A stretch of 64,000 nucleotides of DNA from an uncultured Eubacterium sp. (GTDB lineage Bacteria; Bacillota; Clostridia; Lachnospirales; Lachnospiraceae). Below are positions 1 to 8,404 of the stretch, one piece after another (position 1 is the first letter of the stretch; every line of letters starts with the position of its first letter). A program made the position numbers and the translations under genes. The stretch is taken from assembly GCA_910583555.1 (NCBI GenBank), contig CAJTXO010000017.1:1-64000 (forward strand), in the 5' to 3' direction. The notes under the pieces were generated by a model. The model ran no database searches and was not told where the DNA came from. It saw only the letters and a list, made by a program, of their open reading frames with translations.

Positions 1-4
1 GTAT

Positions 5-220
5 TTATGCGGATTTGGTAGCTATGTTAGACATTAGGTTCACGGATTCAGGTTTGAGTTTAAAGGATTTTCCTGCTTCCAGGGTGACTTTCTTTTTGTT
101 CATGACGATCTTCTTCGTCTTTGCAGCTGCTTCCGACGTCACGTTGTCCCCTATCACACTTACTAACGTGAGTGCTCCAACGGCTGCCATGCAGATGACT
201 TTCTTCATGTTTTGTCTCAT
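5..220 (-). CDS. small secreted Ig-like (Big_2-type) protein, probably truncated
   Basis: Encodes 71 residues: a lysine-tipped signal peptide (MKKVICMAAVGALTLV) and the first strands of a Big_2-like domain (KKVTLEAGKSFKLK). A TAA stop follows after about 40 mature residues, whereas a Big_2 domain needs about 80. Either this is a minimal secreted peptide or a nonsense mutation has cut a longer surface protein; the rest lies outside the window. The start at 220 is backed by AAGGAG nine bases upstream. A sigma-A promoter sits upstream at 276-304. Function unknown. Confidence 0.55.
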   Translation of the reverse strand: MRQNMKKVICMAAVGALTLVSVIGDNVTSEAAAKTKKIVMNKKKVTLEAGKSFKLKPESVNLMSNIATKSA

Positions 221-275
221 TACTTACTCTCTCCTTTTTAGATGTGCTAGCGCACAAAGAATGATTAACGCCATA

Positions 276-304
276 ATCATACGTCAAAAATCCCATTTTG
301 TCAA
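276..304 (-). promoter_or_regulatory. sigma-A type promoter of the 5-220 gene
   Basis: On the minus strand TTGACA (299-304) and TATGAT (276-281) are separated by 17 bases, close to the vegetative consensus, about 55 bases before the start codon. Confidence 0.6.
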
Positions 305-409
305 CAAAAACGTACTGCCAAATTTAATCTATTTTTCATATTGCGCTTTTATATTTTTGTTTGCACCCTGTATTTCTGTTGGCATAATATGATAAAAAAG
401 GATTTTTCT

Positions 410-742
410 ATGAAAATGACGAAAAAGGCAGGTATCCTTATTCTGCTGTTCGTTCTTCTCTGCCGTTTTCTCTACCCCCATACCCGCTTTGGCTATACGG
501 ATAAGTGGAGCACTGGCTTCCATGACCGGCTGAACATCGAATCTGCCACAATGAAACCGGGAGAACAGATCTCCGTGACGATCGTCGGCATAAAAAAAAC
601 GGCGACCTACTCCACTTCGGATTTCCGGATCGCCTCCGTCACCCCATTCGGCACCGTATACGCGATCCGCCCCGGTACTGCGATCATATCCGTGCGGCAG
701 GGGGATTCCGTCTACAAGTGCAGGATCACGGTCGACGGATGA
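410..742 (+). CDS. small secreted Big_2-like protein
   Basis: 110 residues. The ATG at 410 is chosen because AAAAAAGGAT lies just upstream; in-frame ATGs further 5' lack a ribosome site. A hydrophobic stretch (KAGILILLFVLLCRFLY) acts as signal peptide or anchor. The remainder reads as one immunoglobulin-like fold: MKPGEQISVTIVG, then YSTSDFRIASVTPFGTVYAIRPGTA, ending in strands that resemble Big_2 domains. It is divergent from the similar small gene at 5-220. Probably an envelope protein; no enzymatic motif. Confidence 0.6.
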   Translation: MKMTKKAGILILLFVLLCRFLYPHTRFGYTDKWSTGFHDRLNIESATMKPGEQISVTIVGIKKTATYSTSDFRIASVTPFGTVYAIRPGTAIISVRQGDSVYKCRITVDG

Positions 743-831
743 TCTCCGACGGATAATTTCCGACGAATCATGTCTTTTTTTTCCTGATCCGGCATATATT
801 TTGTTAAAGAAACTTTTCGGGAGATATTTTA

Positions 832-2064
832 ATGAAAAAACGAGGACAATGGTACCTGATTCTGTTTTGTTTTTTATACATAGCCGGTTTTTCCCGCATA
901 ACAGAACGACCTGTTTTTGCGGAAACAAACACCGCTTCGGAGGGCGCCAACGCCGCCTCAGGAGGCGGCGTGGATGTATCTGCGGTTTCCGCCGTACTGA
1001 TCGAGGGGTCGACCGGTGAGATCCTTTACGAAAAAGACAAAGATAAGGAACTCGTACCTGCCAGTATTACAAAAATCATGACGCTCACTCTGATCTTCGA
1101 GGCGCTTGACAGCAAGAAGATCTCACTGGACGACAGCGTTACCGTCAGTGAATACGCGGCCAGCATGGGAGGCTCACAGGTATTTTTGGAACCGAACGAG
1201 ACCCAGACCGTGAACGACATGATCAAATGTATCTCCATCGCCAGCGCGAATGACGCCGCTACAGCGATGGCCGAAAAAATCGCCGGCTCGGAAGAGGCGT
1301 TTGTCAAAAAGATGAATGAAAAGGCGAAATCGCTCGGCATGGAGCACACCCAGTTTAAAAACTGTACCGGACTGGACGATGATATCACCTCCGGACACTT
1401 CTCCAGCGCCTACGACGTCGCGCTCATGTCGCGCGAACTCATTACGAAACACCCGGAGATCAGCAAATACTCCACCGTATGGATGGATAAGATCACACAC
1501 AAAACGAAAAAAGGCGAATCCGAGTTCGGGCTGACGAATACGAACAAACTCGTCCGCTTTTACGACGGCATCACCGGATTGAAAACCGGCTCGACTTCGA
1601 AAGCAAAGTACTGTCTGAGCGCCACGGCCCGCCGCAACGACATGGATCTGATCGCCGTCGTGATGGCGGCGTCAGACCACAAGAAGCGGTTTTCCGAGGC
1701 TCAGGCCCTCCTTGATTACGGCTTTGCCAACTGCAGCATCTACAAAGACCCGGACATCGCCGGCGCGCTCGAGGAAGTTCCCGTTCAGGGCGGCACAAAA
1801 ACCACGGCAAAAACTGCCCCAAAAATGGCATTTTCCCACACGTTCACGAGCGAAACGGATCCCGATCTCATCACGAAGAAGATCACATACGCGGAAAATA
1901 TAAAAGCGCCGCTGGAACAGGGCGCTGTTGTCGGGACCGTCGAATATTTTTATGACAATAACAGCATCGGCAGCATTGAGATCGTAGCTGCCGAGCCGGT
2001 CGGAGAAGCGGGCTTTACCGACTATTTCATGGATGCCCTGCGAAAACTATTTCATAAGATGTAA
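832..2064 (+). CDS. dacF: D-alanyl-D-alanine carboxypeptidase (S11, PBP5/DacF family)
   Basis: Trims the terminal D-Ala from peptidoglycan pentapeptides outside the membrane. The 410-residue protein has a signal peptide ending near PVFAET (about residue 30). All three S11 active-site motifs are present: SITK (Ser78, Lys81), SAN (138-140) and KTG (251-253). A PBP5 C-terminal beta domain follows, then a short amphipathic tail ending FRKLFHKM-like, typical of membrane association. GGGAG lies eight bases before the ATG. Its last 18 bases overlap the convergent flippase gene. In spore formers such paralogues often act on cortex or mother-cell wall; dacF rather than dacA or dacB is an inference. 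Confidence 0.9.
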   Translation: MKKRGQWYLILFCFLYIAGFSRITERPVFAETNTASEGANAASGGGVDVSAVSAVLIEGSTGEILYEKDKDKELVPASITKIMTLTLIFEALDSKKISLDDSVTVSEYAASMGGSQVFLEPNETQTVNDMIKCISIASANDAATAMAEKIAGSEEAFVKKMNEKAKSLGMEHTQFKNCTGLDDDITSGHFSSAYDVALMSRELITKHPEISKYSTVWMDKITHKTKKGESEFGLTNTNKLVRFYDGITGLKTGSTSKAKYCLSATARRNDMDLIAVVMAASDHKKRFSEAQALLDYGFANCSIYKDPDIAGALEEVPVQGGTKTTAKTAPKMAFSHTFTSETDPDLITKKITYAENIKAPLEQGAVVGTVEYFYDNNSIGSIEIVAAEPVGEAGFTDYFMDALRKLFHKM

Positions 2065-3717
2065 CTTTCTCGCCACGAGATAGAGCCGGCGGCCCATCGG
2101 GAAGTCAAACAGTTCCTGTTTCGTCATGCCGCGCAGTTTCAAAAAGACGACAAAGTACACAACGACGGCGACGAGAAGCGAGATACAGACTGAAAGCGCA
2201 TTCGCCACGGACGCGCCAAACGCCATACCGAGCAGGCTGTTCATGGACACATACACGACGACGACGGCGATCGCCATCCACAGAGACGACGAAAGCGGTA
2301 CAAAAAACGTCTTCAGCGGCTTCAGGCGGAACGACGGAATGTAGCGCTTGAGGGCCAGGATGTTCAGCACGCCGACGACAATGGGGAACGTGACATTTCC
2401 GATGATGAGCACATAGATCCCCAGGCCGGTAAATTTCAGCAGCGTGATGACGATGATAACGTGCAGCACGAGGGAAATGGCAGAATGGATCACGGGGATC
2501 CGCATCTTGTCGATACTCTGCAGCGCGCTTCCGGTCACGTTGGAAATGGCGTAAAAGATAATGGCCGCTGAACCCGCCATCATCAGATGGCCGCCGAGTT
2601 CATAATCCATCGAGGGGAACAAAAGCCTGACGATCCCCTGGCCGAGCACGGTATACCCCATCGCGCACGGAAACGCGATGATCATGTTAAACTTGATACC
2701 CGAGAGGATATTGTAGCGGAGCTGCCCGGTATCCCGCTGGGTGTAAGCGGCCACCGCGCTCGGAATCATGGACGAGGCGATCGACGTAGAGATGGCGATC
2801 GGCACACTCGTGAGCGTCCGGTAATTCGAACTGTAAATACCGGTCAGTGACGAGATCACCTTATCGCTGACTCCCCTTGCTCCCATGACGTCACTGAACA
2901 GGTAATAATCGATGAGGCCGCTGATCTGATAGACCGTCTGGCTCAAAATGATCGGCAGTATCGTCAGAAAGAGGATCCGGTATATATGAGCGGTCGTGTA
3001 CACGCGCCTTGAGCGGTCACGCCGCTCCATTTTTTTCTGGATCGGGCGGTAGATGCAGTACACAAATACGACGAGCGTGAGCGCTGTGAGCGCGCCGAGA
3101 CACGTACCGAGCGTTCCCCCCGCGGCCCCCCACGCGCTCCTCACCAGGCTGTCGGCATTCCACTTCATGAACAGATACGCCGCCGATACACTGACAACGG
3201 CATTTACGATCTGTTCCAGCACCTGTGAAACGGCGGTCGGGACCATCGTACTCTTACCCTGGAAAAAGCCGCGGAACACTCCGAGGATCGCGACGATGAA
3301 AATCGTGGGCGCCAGCACGCGCAGCGGAATCCGGAGTCCTGCGTATGCCGGATAGATATGTTCCTCGATCATGCCTGCCAGCGCGAACAGCGCCGTTCCA
3401 AATATCCCGCCCGAGGCGACCGCGAAGCAAAGTGAAAGCCGGAATGTCTTTCCCATGTTCTTATATTCCCTGCGGCTGTGCTGCGAGGAAATGATCTTCG
3501 AGAGCGCGAGCGGCAGGCTGTAGGACGAAATGATCAGTATGATATCATATATATCAAAGGCGACGGCGTAGATCCCGTTACCATCTCCCAGTATGTTGGC
3601 CATCGGGATCCGGTAGATCATGCCGATCAAACGCACAACAAGGGAAGCCATCGCCAATAAGCTTCCCTGTTTTAAAAAACTGGCACTCCGTTTTTTCTCC
3701 TGCTTGTTTACGCCCAT
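2047..3717 (-). CDS. oligosaccharide/lipid flippase, SpoVB-MurJ (MATE-like MOP superfamily)
   Basis: Polytopic membrane protein of 556 residues with about 14 hydrophobic segments. It starts with FLKQGSLLAMASLVVRLIGM, the usual amino end of the polysaccharide-biosynthesis/SpoVB branch. Members of this group flip lipid-linked wall precursors (MurJ, YtgP) or are needed for spore cortex synthesis (SpoVB); which of these applies cannot be told from sequence alone. AAGGA lies seven bases before the ATG. It follows the DUF3048 gene by 15 bases and is the last gene of the ybeY operon. It overlaps the 3' end of dacF tail to tail. Confidence 0.85.
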   Translation of the reverse strand: MGVNKQEKKRSASFLKQGSLLAMASLVVRLIGMIYRIPMANILGDGNGIYAVAFDIYDIILIISSYSLPLALSKIISSQHSRREYKNMGKTFRLSLCFAVASGGIFGTALFALAGMIEEHIYPAYAGLRIPLRVLAPTIFIVAILGVFRGFFQGKSTMVPTAVSQVLEQIVNAVVSVSAAYLFMKWNADSLVRSAWGAAGGTLGTCLGALTALTLVVFVYCIYRPIQKKMERRDRSRRVYTTAHIYRILFLTILPIILSQTVYQISGLIDYYLFSDVMGARGVSDKVISSLTGIYSSNYRTLTSVPIAISTSIASSMIPSAVAAYTQRDTGQLRYNILSGIKFNMIIAFPCAMGYTVLGQGIVRLLFPSMDYELGGHLMMAGSAAIIFYAISNVTGSALQSIDKMRIPVIHSAISLVLHVIIVITLLKFTGLGIYVLIIGNVTFPIVVGVLNILALKRYIPSFRLKPLKTFFVPLSSSLWMAIAVVVVYVSMNSLLGMAFGASVANALSVCISLLVAVVVYFVVFLKLRGMTKQELFDFPMGRRLYLVARKLHLMK

Positions 3718-3732
3718 ACCGGTATCCTTCCG

Positions 3733-4914
3733 TTACTTTTTCTTTGTTTTTGTCTTCGTTTTTTTATCCGTCTTTTTCTCTGTCTTATCCTCAAACGACA
3801 GCAGACCCTTCCGGCTGGTCGGATATGCCGCGATATACGTCTTTCCCGGGTTGACGCGCAGCACGTTCCCGTCCGTATCGTAATAACACATCGTCCCTTT
3901 TTCCTCGTTTTTCCTCCACTCGATCTTCATCCTGCGGCCGTCGGTGATATAATATCCCGTTCCCTTGCGCTTATGCAGATACAAGTGCTGGTAGCCGTTG
4001 CGGTCAATATTCTTTTCCTTGACGAGCTGGACGATCACATTTTTAAAGGAAAGCTGTTTATCGTTTTTGTGGTCCTTATGTTTCGTTTTGTACTCATATT
4101 TCTTATATTCTTTTGCCTCTTTATCGTACTTGAGGTAACAGGTCGAGTAATCCGAAAATGGCAGATACACGTAGGTCGTTTCCTCTCCGGCCGGAAGTTC
4201 GGTATCTTCCTCCTGAAAATCAAAATGTTTTGCCATCTTCTCCTCATTAAATTTTGTGGAATAACCGAGTTTTTTCGCGCCCTGCAGCATCTTTTCCCCC
4301 GAGGTATAGACGTTGTGCGGCGCCTTGACCGAGTAGTCCCTCTTGTAGACCACGCCGCCGATCGCGGAAAGGCCGCTCAGGTTATTGACTCCTAACTCCT
4401 CGATTTTGGATATGGCGTAAGAGGTTTGTCCAAAATGACAGAAGATCGCGTTCCACTCGCTGGCAAAGCTGACAAAATAGTGGCGGGCGCTCCTGACCGA
4501 ACCGAGCCGTTTGATCTTTTCCGTGCCCTGGAACACGCCGAGCATACGCGTGATGCCGCCCTCCGCCAACGCCTCATAGAGCACGTCGATCTGCGAAGTT
4601 CCTTCCTGGCGCTGATTGGCGTATTCGATGTTATTGATGATAACGGCAAATGGCCGCTGTTTTGCCCTCTTTTTCGATATGTACTCCCCGGTAAGAGCAC
4701 TCTTAACCTTTCCCTCATTCGGATCTTTCGTGGGCACCGGGGTGATCTCAGGCGTGGGGACGGGTTCCGGCGTCGCTTCCGCTTCCGCTACCGGCTGCGG
4801 TGCCGGTTCCGTGTTTTTTCCAGCCATATAAACAGACAGGGCAGCCGCCGCGGCAGCTACTGCTATGACACAAATGCTCGTCAATATGATCAGTTTCTTT
4901 TTTCCTTTTAACAT
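3733..4914 (-). CDS. DUF3048 (YerB-like) membrane-anchored secreted protein
   Basis: 393 residues from the ATG at 4914 (GAGGGA six bases upstream; earlier ATGs would have weaker sites and run into ybeY). Order: a Lys-rich start and one transmembrane helix (LIILTSICVIAVAAAAAALSVYMA), a Pro/Glu/Thr-rich linker, then a DUF3048 domain with RPFAVIINN, GITRMLGVF and GSVRSARHYFV, and a C-terminal beta-rich DUF3048_C part. It ends in a Lys/Thr-rich tail. YerB homologues are extracytoplasmic lipoproteins of unknown function; here a helix rather than a lipobox anchors it. Lies 17 bases after ybeY. Confidence 0.85.
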   Translation of the reverse strand: MLKGKKKLIILTSICVIAVAAAAAALSVYMAGKNTEPAPQPVAEAEATPEPVPTPEITPVPTKDPNEGKVKSALTGEYISKKRAKQRPFAVIINNIEYANQRQEGTSQIDVLYEALAEGGITRMLGVFQGTEKIKRLGSVRSARHYFVSFASEWNAIFCHFGQTSYAISKIEELGVNNLSGLSAIGGVVYKRDYSVKAPHNVYTSGEKMLQGAKKLGYSTKFNEEKMAKHFDFQEEDTELPAGEETTYVYLPFSDYSTCYLKYDKEAKEYKKYEYKTKHKDHKNDKQLSFKNVIVQLVKEKNIDRNGYQHLYLHKRKGTGYYITDGRRMKIEWRKNEEKGTMCYYDTDGNVLRVNPGKTYIAAYPTSRKGLLSFEDKTEKKTDKKTKTKTKKK

Positions 4915-4930
4915 AGTTTCCCTCATTTCT

Positions 4931-5431
4931 TTAGGTACGGCGTATCCCCAGCGCATTCATGATCGTCTTCTGCTCCTCTTCCATCTCGATGCGGTCGCGC
5001 TCCAGTATGTGGTCGTAACCAAACAGATGGAGCATGCTATGTACGACAAGAAAACTGAATTCCCTCATTTCCGAATGCCCGTATTCTTTCGCCTGTTCCT
5101 TGATGATTTCGGAACAGAGCATCATATCGCCCAGCACGAGTTCCCCCGTATCCGGATCGACCGTCCGGCTCCCGAGGAAGGCCGGCCCGTCAAAATCGGC
5201 CGGTTTATCGTACTCGGCCATCGGGAAACTCAGGACATCCGTGGGCCTGCACAGATCCCGGAACCGGGCGTTGACTTCCTGTATCGCCGCCTTGTCCACC
5301 ATCGTCACGTTTACCTCCAGCTCGTACGGGCAGTTCACATGGTCCCGCACGAACGGGATGATCTGCTCCAACTGCCGCTCCGGATCAAAATCAAACGAAA
5401 GCATCGCCTCATCTTCAAAATATACCGTCAT
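4931..5431 (-). CDS. ybeY: endoribonuclease YbeY (rRNA maturation)
   Basis: Zinc-dependent single-strand endoribonuclease involved in 16S rRNA 3'-end processing and ribosome quality control. 166 residues, the normal length. The metal site HSMLHLFGYDH (His-x3-His-x5-His) is intact near residue 127, and the upstream LSFPM and GDMMLC motifs are present. It follows phoH with two bases between stop and start, the usual Firmicutes pairing. Confidence 0.95.
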   Translation of the reverse strand: MTVYFEDEAMLSFDFDPERQLEQIIPFVRDHVNCPYELEVNVTMVDKAAIQEVNARFRDLCRPTDVLSFPMAEYDKPADFDGPAFLGSRTVDPDTGELVLGDMMLCSEIIKEQAKEYGHSEMREFSFLVVHSMLHLFGYDHILERDRIEMEEEQKTIMNALGIRRT

Positions 5432-5433
5432 CC

Positions 5434-6435
5434 TTACTTCCTTTTCTGCCTCTGATTCTTCCGGTTTTCCCGGTACTGTTCCCTCGCCTCATATTTTTCA
5501 TACGCGTGTACGATCTTCTGTACGAGCGGATGCCGCACGACGTCCTTATTTGTCAGATAGGACACGCCGATCTCTTCCACATCCCGCAGTACCTTCAACG
5601 CCTGCTCCAGCCCGGATACGGCGGCAAATGGCAGGTCTTTCTGCGAGAGGTCGCCCGTTATGACGACTTTGGAGCCAAAACCGATACGCGTGAGGAACAT
5701 TTTCATCTGCGCCGGCGTCGTGTTCTGCGCCTCATCCAATATGATAAAGGCGTTATCAAGCGTCCTTCCCCGCATATAGGCCAAAGGCGCTACCTCGATC
5801 AGCCCTTTTTCGGAATTTTTGACGAAAGAATCCGCGCCCATGATCTGATACAGCGCGTCATAGAGCGGCCGCAGATACGGGTCGATCTTACTCTGCAGGT
5901 CGCCCGGCAGAAATCCCAGGTTCTCTCCGGCCTCGATCGCCGGCCTCGTCAGGATGATCTTTCCCACTTCGTCCTGTTTAAACGCCTGGATCGCCATCGC
6001 CATCGCCAGATACGTCTTTCCGGTACCGGCCGGCCCGACGCCGAATACCATCATTTTTTCGCGGATCTCGTCCACATATTTCTTCTGTCCCAGCGTCTTC
6101 GGTTTGATCGGCTTTCCCTGGATCGTAAAACCGACGAGCTCTTTATCAATATCCACGAGGGAGACCGAAGATTTTTCTTTCGTCAGGGCGAGCACATAGT
6201 CCACATTTTGTTCGGTGATCGTATTGCCCCGCTGCGACATCGCGAGCAGTTCCGCGAATACCCGCCTGGCCTCCTTTACCGCCTGTTCATCCCCGGTTAT
6301 TTTCACCGAGCCGTCGCGCAGGATCACCTCGACGCGGAGCGCGCGCTCGATCTTTTTTAAATGGGCATCCAGGCCGCCGAATATATTATTCTCATGATCT
6401 GCCGGAATATCAAGTATGATCTGCTCCTGTGCCAT
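5434..6435 (-). CDS. phoH: PhoH-family ATPase
   Basis: Cytoplasmic P-loop ATPase of the PhoH/YlaK group, probably working with RNA in concert with YbeY. 333 residues from the ATG at 6435 (AGGAAG upstream). Walker A is GPAGTGKT and Walker B is FIILDEAQNT, followed by the sensor-like GDLSQKDLP. The amino region forms a KH-like RNA-binding part with EARRVFAELL. The start overlaps the end of yqfD by 26 bases, which implies translational coupling. Basic tail RENRKNQRQKRK. Confidence 0.93.
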   Translation of the reverse strand: MAQEQIILDIPADHENNIFGGLDAHLKKIERALRVEVILRDGSVKITGDEQAVKEARRVFAELLAMSQRGNTITEQNVDYVLALTKEKSSVSLVDIDKELVGFTIQGKPIKPKTLGQKKYVDEIREKMMVFGVGPAGTGKTYLAMAMAIQAFKQDEVGKIILTRPAIEAGENLGFLPGDLQSKIDPYLRPLYDALYQIMGADSFVKNSEKGLIEVAPLAYMRGRTLDNAFIILDEAQNTTPAQMKMFLTRIGFGSKVVITGDLSQKDLPFAAVSGLEQALKVLRDVEEIGVSYLTNKDVVRHPLVQKIVHAYEKYEAREQYRENRKNQRQKRK

Positions 6436-7681
6436 CACGTTCTTCTTCCTTTCCACTCTTCGTAAGCATCAGCTGTTTTTCTGATACCTCTTTCTGTTTC
6501 ATATCGGATACTTTCATCACGACGTTTCCGCGACTCACAAACTCATCCTGTTCTCTCGTCATTTGAAACGTCTGGTCCATTACCTCGTATCCTTTTTCCT
6601 CATAAGTCATAACTCTTGCCGCCAGTTTCCGGCGCAGGAGTTCTTCCGCCTCCTGCTCGGTGTACTCAGCTTCCTGCGGTTCGTAATTTACGTACCTCCG
6701 CCTGGTCACTTTTAAACTTGCCTGCAGGGGGATAAATTCCTCATCCACACATATGCTACTTATTATATCATAACTGGAAGAATTATCAAACCATTTTAAG
6801 GGATTTTTTATAGAAAAGCGGGTTCCGCCGCATTGAACCGTATATACGTCTACATCCTTTCCCGTCTTATTTTTATTCATATGCCGTATATTTATACGGT
6901 CTTCATACTTTTTCTCCGTGACGATCGTCACCTCTCCGGCCGCGTGGACGCCGTTCTTTTTTACGACCGTATCGCTGTCGTCTCTGATCTCCACGATGCC
7001 GCGTATGAGGACATCTCCTTTTTTGACCTTTGAGCCCTTTTTCACTTTCGGCGTCCCCTCTTTCGTGACAATGCTCTGTACGGTGCCGCGGCACGGCGCG
7101 ACGAGGTGGCAAGGCTTCGTATCCCCGGCTTCGGCTTTTTTCTCCGCCGTCCCTTCTTTCATTTTAATGTTCAGCACGCAGCCTTTTTCCTCGGCGGAAA
7201 CCCAGCTCATATTGTCGTAGCACTCCCGCAGGTTCCTCTCTATGCTGTCACAGTCGAGGTGGCTGCGGAGCATCCCGGTATAAACGCCCATCGCCGTCAC
7301 CTCTTTGCGGATCGTCTCCTGCGTGTACTCCCGCTGCCCGTAATAATTGATCTGCCAGACAAACATGGATAATACGCGCAACACGACAAAAAAAAGGATG
7401 AAGCCGAACGTAAAGGTCCAGTCCCGCATCGCGTGTCCACACACGAACGGCAGCCCCTTCTTTCTGCGTATGTGAGGAACGACACTTGTTTTTCCCACAA
7501 ATTTTTTCAGCATCCTGTAGTCCTTCGCGTACATGCAGAATGTCACCCGTTTTTGTTCTGACCTGACGTTCCACAGCTTAATATCGTGATGCCGGCATAA
7601 GTTCATAAAACGCTCCCACCGTCCCGAGCCGACACTACAGTCTATGTATCCCCGCAGCCATTTCACCTTCATTCCCCCCAT
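6410..7681 (-). CDS. yqfD: sporulation protein YqfD
   Basis: Membrane protein of 423 residues, sigma-E regulated in Bacillus. It has a short cytoplasmic amino part (WLRGYIDCSVGSGRWERFMNL), one strong transmembrane helix near residues 90-110 (FGFILFFVVLRVLSMFVW) and a large extracytoplasmic domain carrying the family features NLRECYDNMSWVSAE and HLVAPCRGTV. GAGGGG lies eight bases before the ATG at 7681. Next to yqfC (13-base gap), as in most Firmicutes. Confidence 0.93.
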   Translation of the reverse strand: MGGMKVKWLRGYIDCSVGSGRWERFMNLCRHHDIKLWNVRSEQKRVTFCMYAKDYRMLKKFVGKTSVVPHIRRKKGLPFVCGHAMRDWTFTFGFILFFVVLRVLSMFVWQINYYGQREYTQETIRKEVTAMGVYTGMLRSHLDCDSIERNLRECYDNMSWVSAEEKGCVLNIKMKEGTAEKKAEAGDTKPCHLVAPCRGTVQSIVTKEGTPKVKKGSKVKKGDVLIRGIVEIRDDSDTVVKKNGVHAAGEVTIVTEKKYEDRINIRHMNKNKTGKDVDVYTVQCGGTRFSIKNPLKWFDNSSSYDIISSICVDEEFIPLQASLKVTRRRYVNYEPQEAEYTEQEAEELLRRKLAARVMTYEEKGYEVMDQTFQMTREQDEFVSRGNVVMKVSDMKQKEVSEKQLMLTKSGKEEERDGTGADHT

Positions 7682-7694
7682 TCGATCAGCCCCT

Positions 7695-7952
7695 CTAAAA
7701 CCGGATCAGGCTGATGTCATTTATTTTACCGCATACCCTGCATTCGTCCGGTTCGAACGATTCGATGCAGAGATTATTTCCGCACACCATTATTTTTACG
7801 TGTTTTCCCTGGAGCTTGATCGTCTCATCCGTGTATTCAATGATCGATTTATAATTTTCGATAATGGCATACTCATCCCCATATGTCTTTACGATGGTGG
7901 CACCATCCAGTATGTCAGGCTGTAGGCCCATTTTTTTCGATATGGGATTCAT
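7695..7952 (-). CDS. yqfC: YqfC/YabP-family sporulation protein
   Basis: 85 residues, matching the YabP/YqfC domain: LDGATIVKTYGDEYAIIENYKSI, then KIMVCGNNLCIESF. The start at 7952 is preceded by GGGGTGG; further upstream in-frame ATGs have no ribosome site, and a later one at 7931 is also bare. It precedes yqfD in the conserved order. The protein carries four cysteines in its second half (ICGNN, CIES, CRVCG), two of them as CxxC. Mother-cell expression is inferred from Bacillus. Confidence 0.85.
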   Translation of the reverse strand: MNPISKKMGLQPDILDGATIVKTYGDEYAIIENYKSIIEYTDETIKLQGKHVKIMVCGNNLCIESFEPDECRVCGKINDISLIRF

Positions 7953-7984
7953 ACTCCACCCCGTACGCATTCGGTTATGTATTA

Positions 7985-8014
7985 TTTTATGCGGGAGTGC
8001 CTGGCTTTGATACA
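7985..8014 (-). promoter_or_regulatory. possible sigma-E promoter of yqfC-yqfD
   Basis: After the rpsU terminator the minus strand reads GTATCA, 16 bases, CATAAAAT. The -10 fits the sigma-E pattern CATANAAT; the -35 fit is loose. The operon is sigma-E controlled in Bacillus, which is the main support. Confidence 0.3.
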
Positions 8015-8023
8015 AAAAAATGC

Positions 8024-8057
8024 AAAAAAAGGAAGAACACAGATCCTGCGCTCTTCC
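8024..8057 (-). terminator. rho-independent terminator after rpsU
   Basis: On the minus strand GGAAGA..TCTTCC encloses further pairing CGCAG/CTGTG around a GAT loop, giving a nearly continuous 12-bp stem with two G.T pairs, followed by seven T. It sits 13 bases after the rpsU stop, separating rpsU from yqfC. Confidence 0.88.
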
Positions 8058-8070
8058 ATCATATGTGCAA

Positions 8071-8247
8071 TTATTTGAATTTTCTTTTTCGAGCCGCCTC
8101 AGACTTTTTCTTACGTCTAACGCTCGGCTTCTCATAATGCTCTCTCTTCCGAATCTCCTGCTGGATCCCCGCTTTTGCACAGTTTCGCTTGAAACGGCGC
8201 AATGCACTGTCCAGTGATTCGTTTTCTTTTACGATCACATTTGACAT
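8071..8247 (-). CDS. rpsU: 30S ribosomal protein S21
   Basis: 58-residue basic protein MSNVIVKENESLDSALRRFKR... with the family core CAKAGIQQEIRKREHYEKPS and a Lys/Arg-rich tail ending RKRKFK. Component of the small subunit near the anti-Shine-Dalgarno region. AAGGTG lies seven bases before the ATG at 8247. It is transcribed alone: a good promoter upstream, a hairpin beside the ribosome site, and a terminator directly downstream. Confidence 0.97.
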   Translation of the reverse strand: MSNVIVKENESLDSALRRFKRNCAKAGIQQEIRKREHYEKPSVRRKKKSEAARKRKFK

Positions 8248-8269
8248 AATATCACACCTTACCTCCCTC

Positions 8270-8297
8270 CAGTTGTAGATTGTGCAAAATACAACTG
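8270..8297 (-). promoter_or_regulatory. leader hairpin adjoining the rpsU ribosome site
   Basis: CAGTTGTA (8290-8297 side) and TACAACTG (8270-8277) form a perfect 8-bp stem with a 12-base loop. GGAGGGAGG follows directly, so the stem ends at the ribosome-binding region of rpsU. It may be a translational control element or an RNA-stabilising structure. Confidence 0.5.
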
Positions 8298-8323
8298 TTT
8301 GGGTATTTTTCGCACTAACAATA

Positions 8324-8351
8324 ATTATAACATAAAATTTGGATACGTCAA
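8324..8351 (-). promoter_or_regulatory. rpsU promoter
   Basis: Minus strand TTGACG (8346-8351), 16-base spacer, TATAAT (8324-8329). Strong vegetative consensus; gives a leader of about 70 bases that contains the hairpin at 8270-8297. Confidence 0.8.
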
Positions 8352-8404
8352 CCATTTTTGCTAAATTTATGACACAAATTCATCGTTTTTTATCTTTACT
8401 TTCA

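Noticed and set aside
329..928. 199-residue minus-strand frame
   Set aside because: It lies opposite the small Ig-like gene and the start of dacF, is Arg-rich and has no ribosome site or recognisable domain.
5506..6360. 284-residue plus-strand frame
   Set aside because: Mirror of phoH; Arg/His-rich composition typical of an antisense frame.
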